The notes under the pieces are model-generated. The model was not told the origin of the DNA, searched no databases, and saw nothing but the letters and a program-made list of their open reading frames with translations. A stretch of DNA of 13,294 nucleotides from Lysobacteraceae bacterium UBA6001 (lineage in GTDB: Bacteria; Pseudomonadota; Gammaproteobacteria; Xanthomonadales; Xanthomonadaceae), in assembly GCA_002429615.1 (NCBI GenBank), contig DJAN01000171.1, positions 1-13,294 on the forward strand, read 5' to 3'. Each line of letters opens with the position of its first letter. Position 1 is the first letter of the stretch. Below are positions 7,092 through 13,294 of the stretch, piece by piece. The position numbers and the translations under genes were made by a program.

Positions 7092-7583
7092 GTGTTCCAG
7101 CCCGTCGCCGTCCTGCGTAGTTCCTTCCTCGTTGTTTCGCTGCTGCTGGCGGGTTGTGCCGTCACGCCGGTGTCCTCGCGCGGCGCCGCTGCCGCCACCG
7201 CCGACCTGCAAGGCGACGCCCTGCGCCCGGTGCAGGCCAGCGGCTGGGTGCGCAGCGAGCTGTATTTCGGTGTCGGCGAGGAAAGCGGCAGCGCGGACCG
7301 TCCGCAGGACGAGCCGATCAGCGAGGAGCGCTGGCGCGCGTTCCTCGACAAGGAAGTCACCCCGCGCTTTCCGGATGGCCTGACCGTGTTCGACGCCTAC
7401 GGCCAGTGGCTGTTCCGCGGCGCACCGCAGCCCAACCGCCTGCGCACCAAGGTGCTGGTGATCCTGCACGAGGACAGCGCGCAGCGACGTGCCGACATCG
7501 AGGCGATCCGCCTGGCCTGGAAGCAGGCCACCGGCCACCAGTCGGTGCTGTGGTCGCGCCAGCCGGTCGAAGTGTCGTTCTGA
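7092..7583 (+). CDS. DUF3574 domain-containing lipoprotein
   Basis: A 163-residue protein with a GTG start, a hydrophobic signal (residues 8-20) and a lipobox LAGC with Cys22 as lipidation site. Ala at +2 suggests outer-membrane sorting. The rest matches the DUF3574 pattern: SELYFGVGEE, then ISEERWRAFLDKEVTPRFPDG, LTVFDAYGQW, a basic-residue stretch before KVLVILHED, and a helical end with LWSRQPVEVSF. The family has no established function. It is first in a likely operon with the permease, whose start is 28 bp past its stop. The region upstream (6917-7091) is shared with the divergent receptor gene. Ribosome site is weak (GAGAAG). Family call is confident from the pattern; role unknown. Confidence 0.85.
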   Translation: MFQPVAVLRSSFLVVSLLLAGCAVTPVSSRGAAAATADLQGDALRPVQASGWVRSELYFGVGEESGSADRPQDEPISEERWRAFLDKEVTPRFPDGLTVFDAYGQWLFRGAPQPNRLRTKVLVILHEDSAQRRADIEAIRLAWKQATGHQSVLWSRQPVEVSF

Positions 7584-7611
7584 CCTCCCTCCACGCCTTT
7601 CCGGTCATCGC

Positions 7612-9207
7612 ATGAGCACTGCTGCCCCCCATTCGCGCCCGCGCTGGTTCGTCGCCGGCGATCTCAACGGTTTCTTCGGCCTGCTGGTCGACAACCTCAC
7701 CATCCTTGGCTTCATCGCCATGGCCTTGATCGGCCTGTTCCAGTTCCCGGCCGAGATCGTGTTCACCCGCATGTTCCCCGGCACCGCGCTGGGCGTGCTG
7801 GTGGGCAACCTGCTGTACACGCTGATGGCGCGGCGGCTGGCCGCGCGCAGCGGGCGCGACGACGTCACCGCGATGCCACTGGGCCTGGATGCACCGACCA
7901 GCATCGGCATGGCGCTGCTGGTGCTCGGTCCGGCGTTCACCGCATTCAAGGCGCAGGGGCTGAGCCCGGCCGATGCCGCGATCTCGACCTGGCAGCTCGG
8001 CATGGCCGCGCTGGTGGTGATGGGCCTGCTCAAGCTGGTGCTGTCGTTCTTCGGCGAAGCCGTCACGCGTGCGTTGCCGCGCGCCTCGCTGCTGGGCTCC
8101 ATCGCCGGCATCGCGCTGGTGCTGATGGGCCTGCTGCCGCTGCTGGAAACGCTGCGCGCGCCGGTCGCCGGCTTCGTCACCCTGGGCCTGCTGCTGTACG
8201 TGCTGATCGCCAAGGGCCGCCTGCCGGTGCCGCTGCCCGGCGTACTGGTGGCGCTGATCGTCGGCACCGCGCTGTACTACGGCCTCGGCCTGGCCGGGCT
8301 CGGCGCACCGGGCTTCGCGCTGCCAGCATGGACACCGCCGGCCATCGTGCTGCCCTGGCCGAACCTCGGCTTCCTCGCCGGCCTGCCGCATACCGTGCCT
8401 TACCTGCCGCTGCTGCTGCCGTTCGGCCTGCTGATGGTGGTCGGCGGCATCAACGTCAGCGAGAGCGCGCGCGCCGCCGGCGACGACTATCGCACCCGTG
8501 ACATCCTGCTGGTGGAGGCGTTCGCGACGCTGGTGGCCGGCGTGTGCGGCGGCGTCGCGCAGACCACGCCCTACATCGGCCAGCCGGCCTACAAGCACAT
8601 GGGCGCGCGCAGCGGCTACACGCTGCTGACCGGCCTGTTCGTCGGCATCGGTGGCATGCTCGGCATCATCTCCGGGCTGGTGCAGTGGCTGCCGCTGGCG
8701 GTGCTGGCGCCGATCATCGTCTACGTCGCCATCGACATCACCACCCAGGCGTTCCAGGCCACGCCGCCGCGCCATGCCGGCGCGATGGTGCTGGGCTTCC
8801 TGCCGTCGGTGGCCTATCTGCTGGCGATCAAGGCGCCGGGCTGGATCGCCCCGGAACAGCTGCACGCGTTGACCAGCAGCGCGGATGCGCATGGCCTGCC
8901 GGAGCTGGCGGTGATCTTCACCCTCGGCAATGGCTTCATCATCACCGCGATGCTGTGGACGGCCACGGTGGCGGCGATGATCGACGGCCGCCTGCGGCGC
9001 GCCGCGGTATTCCTGCTGGTGGCCGCGGCGCTGGCGCTGTTCGGGCTGATCCATTCGGTTGATCCGCGCGGCGGCATCTACCTGCCGTGGCAGCTCGAAG
9101 GGCTGGCGCGCACCATCAGCTGGCAGTTCGTCGGTGCCTATGTCGTGCTGGCCGCGCTGCTCGCGCTGCTCTCGTTCACCCCGGGCGCGCCGCGTCGCAC
9201 AACCTGA
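7612..9207 (+). CDS. NCS2/AzgA-like inner-membrane permease, substrate unknown
   Basis: A 531-residue, very hydrophobic protein with about 13-14 predicted membrane segments. It resembles the nucleobase-cation symporter-2 superfamily (xanthine/uracil and AzgA-like permeases). The N-terminal FFGLLVDNLTILG is followed by GNLLYTLMARRLA and a DVTAMPLGLDAPT re-entrant stretch. The middle has FGLLMVVGGINVSESAR, and the later QTTPYIGQPAYKHMGARSGYT (from residue 317) sits where NCS2 proteins carry their substrate-site TTP/YIES motif. It belongs to a divergent subgroup, so purine transport should not be assumed. The ATG at 7612 is chosen because upstream in-frame codons overlap the DUF3574 gene; no strong ribosome site precedes it, which fits coupling to the upstream gene. 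Last residues are cytoplasmic and basic. Confidence 0.82.
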   Translation: MSTAAPHSRPRWFVAGDLNGFFGLLVDNLTILGFIAMALIGLFQFPAEIVFTRMFPGTALGVLVGNLLYTLMARRLAARSGRDDVTAMPLGLDAPTSIGMALLVLGPAFTAFKAQGLSPADAAISTWQLGMAALVVMGLLKLVLSFFGEAVTRALPRASLLGSIAGIALVLMGLLPLLETLRAPVAGFVTLGLLLYVLIAKGRLPVPLPGVLVALIVGTALYYGLGLAGLGAPGFALPAWTPPAIVLPWPNLGFLAGLPHTVPYLPLLLPFGLLMVVGGINVSESARAAGDDYRTRDILLVEAFATLVAGVCGGVAQTTPYIGQPAYKHMGARSGYTLLTGLFVGIGGMLGIISGLVQWLPLAVLAPIIVYVAIDITTQAFQATPPRHAGAMVLGFLPSVAYLLAIKAPGWIAPEQLHALTSSADAHGLPELAVIFTLGNGFIITAMLWTATVAAMIDGRLRRAAVFLLVAAALALFGLIHSVDPRGGIYLPWQLEGLARTISWQFVGAYVVLAALLALLSFTPGAPRRTT

Positions 9208-9239
9208 GCTGACCCGGCGAAGGAACCGATGCGGATCAG

Positions 9240-9254
9240 GCAGGTCATACCTGC
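9240..9254. promoter_or_regulatory. Small dyad between permease and DUF3014 gene
   Basis: GCAGGT-CAT-ACCTGC is a perfect 6-bp inverted repeat with a 3-nt centre, 30 bp before the DUF3014 start. There is no U-tract, so it is not an intrinsic terminator. It could be an operator or chance. Confidence 0.25.
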
Positions 9255-9283
9255 GGACCATGTCGCAGAGGAGACCTTCCCGA

Positions 9284-10102
9284 ATGCAGAATCGCGAACA
9301 CGCACGCTGGCCCTGGCTGATCGGCGCGGTCGTGGTGGTGGGGGCGGGCGTCTGGCTGTTCCGGCCGCAGGCCGGCGCACCGCCCCTCGCCACACCGGAA
9401 AAAGCGCAGGCCAGCCCGACCCTGAGCACCACGCCGGCAGTACCCACACCGGCGGCGGCGCCGGCGATCGCGCATCCGATCGCCACCGATGCCGCGGCCG
9501 ATGCCGCCATTCCCGCCCTGGCCAGCAGCGACGACGCGGTGTGGTCCGCCCTGGCCAGCGTGGTGGGCGACGATGGCGCGCTGGCGGTGCTGCTGCGTGA
9601 CCATCTGGTGCAGCGCCTGGTCGTGCTGGTGGACAACCTGCCGCAGCGGAGCATCACCCAACGCGCGCTGCCGTATCAGCCATTGCAGGATCCGATCGCC
9701 ACGACCGCCGGCGATGCGCAGACCCAGGTGCTGGACACCGCCGCCAACGCACGCCGCTACGCCCCGTTCGTGCGTGCCTTCGTCCATGTGGACGCGCAGG
9801 CGCTGGCCAGCAGCTACCGCCGCTTCTATCCGCTGTTCCAGCAGGCCTATGTCGAACTGGGCTACCCGCAGGGCTACTTCAACGACCGCCTGGTGACGGT
9901 GATCGACCATCTGTTGCAGACGCCGGTGCCGACCCCGCCGTTGGCGGTGGTGCCCGGCGCCAATGGCCGGTTGCGCTTTGCCGACCCGGCGCTGGAGTCA
10001 CTGTCGGTAGGGCAGAAGGCCTTGCTGCGCCTGGCGCCGGAGCAGGCCGAGGCGGTGAAGCAGCAGCTGCGTGCTTTGCGCGCGGCGATTACCGGCGCGT
10101 GA
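9284..10102 (+). CDS. DUF3014 domain-containing membrane-anchored protein
   Basis: A 272-residue protein with a single N-terminal membrane anchor (about 9-26, WPWLIGAVVVVGAGVWLF), then a Pro/Ala/Thr-rich linker (about 27-85) and a periplasmic globular region. That region, with LRDHLVQRLVVLVDNLPQ, YQPLQDP, YRRFYPLFQQAYVELGYPQGYFNDRLV and LRFADPALESLSVGQK, has the features of DUF3014, which has no known function. The ATG at 9284 has a GAGGAG ten bases upstream; an in-frame ATG at 9260 (MSQRRPSR) is an alternative. It follows the permease by 76 bp, a gap containing a small dyad, so it may be in the same operon or have its own start. It converges with the GIY-YIG gene, leaving only six bases. Confidence 0.85.
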   Translation: MQNREHARWPWLIGAVVVVGAGVWLFRPQAGAPPLATPEKAQASPTLSTTPAVPTPAAAPAIAHPIATDAAADAAIPALASSDDAVWSALASVVGDDGALAVLLRDHLVQRLVVLVDNLPQRSITQRALPYQPLQDPIATTAGDAQTQVLDTAANARRYAPFVRAFVHVDAQALASSYRRFYPLFQQAYVELGYPQGYFNDRLVTVIDHLLQTPVPTPPLAVVPGANGRLRFADPALESLSVGQKALLRLAPEQAEAVKQQLRALRAAITGA

Positions 10103-10108
10103 GCGTGC

Positions 10109-10384
10109 TCAGGCGGTCTCGTGCTGGAGCCATGCCAGCTTGCGTGACTTCGGCAGCTGCTTGAGCTCCCATTCCGCCCGCGAGGCACTGGCGCGGTCGG
10201 GGAAGCAGCGGCTGCCCAGCATCCGCTCGGGAGGAAAGGCGCGCGTATAGCGCGCGCCGCGACCGGCCACATGCGCCGCATAGCGCGCCGCCAGGTCATT
10301 GGTGATGCCGGCGTAGTACGTCCCGTTGCGGCACAGCAGCAGGTAGACGTGCCATTGGCTGGGGCGTGCAGGGGCGATATCCAT
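10109..10384 (-). CDS. GIY-YIG nuclease superfamily protein (UPF0213/YhbQ-like)
   Basis: A 91-residue single-domain GIY-YIG protein. The core has [33 protein letters not shown] and YYAG stand for the GIY and YIG elements, followed by the conserved Arg34 and His38. The end has [13 protein letters not shown] with the expected metal-binding Glu. Relatives are small proteins of the YhbQ type, some reported to act on nucleic acid; the cellular role is unclear. The ATG at 10384 begins [15 protein letters not shown] start at 10504 would add 40 low-complexity residues and place translation across the clpB heat-shock promoter, so it is rejected. Divergent from clpB, convergent with the DUF3014 gene. 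Confidence 0.88.
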   Translation of the reverse strand: MDIAPARPSQWHVYLLLCRNGTYYAGITNDLAARYAAHVAGRGARYTRAFPPERMLGSRCFPDRASASRAEWELKQLPKSRKLAWLQHETA

Positions 10385-10478
10385 GGGCAGGCGCAGCTTG
10401 GGGGCTGGGTGGGACCGTGGCAAGGGCGGGCCGCCAGCGGGGGCGCCGAACGTCAGCCGACTACCCGTCTCACCCACC

Positions 10479-10506
10479 CTTGAAACACGCCTGCTTAACC
10501 GCATCT
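10479..10506 (+). promoter_or_regulatory. Sigma-32 (RpoH) heat-shock promoter of clpB
   Basis: The -35 element is CTTGAAA (10479-10485), identical to the RpoH consensus. After a 13-bp spacer comes CCGCATCT (10499-10506), one mismatch from CCCCATNT. Transcription would start near 10512-10514, giving a 5' leader of about 46 nt before the clpB ATG. The match, spacing and position upstream of a classic heat-shock gene agree with each other. Confidence 0.88.
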
Positions 10507-10516
10507 GGTGATCATT

Positions 10517-10531
10517 GCCGGCGCAGCCGGC
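10517..10531 (+). other. Hairpin at the 5' end of the clpB leader
   Basis: GCCGGC-GCA-GCCGGC forms a 6-bp all-GC stem with a 3-nt loop a few bases after the predicted transcription start. The following CCTTT (10531-10535) could also pair with AGAGG in the ribosome site (10544-10548), which would occlude it at low temperature, though this is weak. A leader-stabilising hairpin is the simpler reading. Confidence 0.4.
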
Positions 10532-10558
10532 CTTTCAGATTGCAGAGGAACGCCCACC

Positions 10559-13144
<2,586 letters not shown>

Positions 13145-13169
13145 GTTTCTAGCGGCTGCAACATCCCGG

Positions 13170-13199
13170 GGCCCGGACATATGTCCGGGCCTTTTGTTT
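13170..13199 (+). terminator. Intrinsic terminator of clpB
   Basis: A perfect 22-bp palindrome (GGCCCGGACAT at 13170-13180 and ATGTCCGGGCC at 13181-13191) makes a strong stem, followed at once by TTTTGTTT. It starts 26 bp past the clpB stop. Confidence 0.95.
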
Positions 13200-13203
13200 G
13201 TGC

Positions 13204-13227
13204 GGTCGCGGCTGAAGCCGCTCCTGC
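13204..13227 (-). repeat. Single decayed GTAG-type REP palindrome
   Basis: Read on the minus strand it is GCAGGAGCGGCTTCAGCC..., equal to the 24-bp arm at 26-49 except that the GTAG head has become GCAG. There is no partner arm within the window. It sits directly after the clpB terminator, like the other copies that follow gene ends. Confidence 0.75.
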
Positions 13228-13294
13228 AAATAAGGATCCGGTCTAGGCGATCCGTAGGGCGTGCGGGGGCGCAACCCTTTCGGGACCGTTGGCG
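13228..13294. other. Window end without recognised gene
   Basis: These 67 bases after the last palindrome contain no open frame of note, no tRNA-like fold and no clear promoter. The next gene lies outside the window. Confidence 0.5.

Noticed and set aside
9229..9600. A 123-codon open frame (MRIRQVIPAD...) before and across the DUF3014 gene
   Set aside because: The AGGAA is too close to its ATG, and most of it overlaps DUF3014 in another frame with a Gly/Arg-rich shadow composition.
7357..9657. A 766-codon open frame antisense to the permease and its neighbours
   Set aside because: It spans three well-supported plus-strand genes, has a His/Gln/Arg-rich product without domains, and no ribosome site.
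10400..10430. G-quadruplex candidate in the GIY-YIG/clpB gap
   Set aside because: There are five G-tracts, but any set of four needs a 10-nt loop or one-base loops at the limit of the usual rule; in a GC-rich genome this is weak evidence.
10508..10558. N-terminal extension of ClpB from a GTG at 10508
   Set aside because: It lies at or before the predicted sigma-32 transcription start, has no ribosome site, and the 17 added residues are not ClpB-like; the ATG at 10559 has AGAGGAA.

Overview
This is a GC-rich chromosomal window from a gammaproteobacterium, most likely the Xanthomonadaceae/Lysobacteraceae (Stenotrophomonas, Pseudoxanthomonas, Xanthomonas or a close relative). The basis is the codon use, the GTAG-headed extragenic palindromes (the type called SMAG or REP in Stenotrophomonas), the otsB / GH15 / otsA arrangement, the large TonB-dependent receptor and the clpB neighbourhood. 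No phage, insertion sequence, CRISPR array, tRNA or rRNA was recognised. The coding content is ordinary, and the less usual signals are mostly small: repeats, palindromes and regulatory sites.

Layout. 1-220: short tandem repeats and a 24-bp-armed inverted pair of GTAG palindromes, downstream of the trehalose operon. 221-4180 (minus): otsB, then a GH15 glucoamylase/trehalase-like hydrolase, then otsA. The last two overlap as ATGA, so they are probably translationally coupled. 4181-4477: intergenic, with a second inverted pair of GTAG palindromes and a hairpin that may end the next transcript. 4478-6916 (minus): TonB-dependent outer-membrane receptor with a signal peptide. 6917-7091: divergent control region with an alternating 7-bp dyad. 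7092-10102 (plus): DUF3574 lipoprotein, NCS2/AzgA-like permease and DUF3014 membrane-anchored protein. 10109-10384 (minus): small GIY-YIG protein, convergent with the DUF3014 gene. 10479-13144 (plus): clpB behind a very good heat-shock (sigma-32) promoter, closed by a textbook intrinsic terminator. 13204-13227: a lone decayed GTAG palindrome.

How the genes work together. OtsA makes trehalose-6-phosphate from UDP-glucose and glucose-6-phosphate, and OtsB removes the phosphate. The GH15 enzyme encoded between them may hydrolyse trehalose or related alpha-glucans, so one transcript would carry both synthesis and turnover of an osmo- and stress-protectant. ClpB is the disaggregase that works with DnaK, and its promoter shows it is a heat-shock gene. 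The receptor, the permease and the two DUF proteins are envelope proteins whose substrates cannot be read from the sequence. I did not find convincing evidence of an undescribed multi-gene system. The best leads are the GH15 gene inside the trehalose operon, compensatory base changes in the GTAG palindromes, a perfect 20-bp palindrome inside otsB, and the operator-like dyad at the receptor gene.
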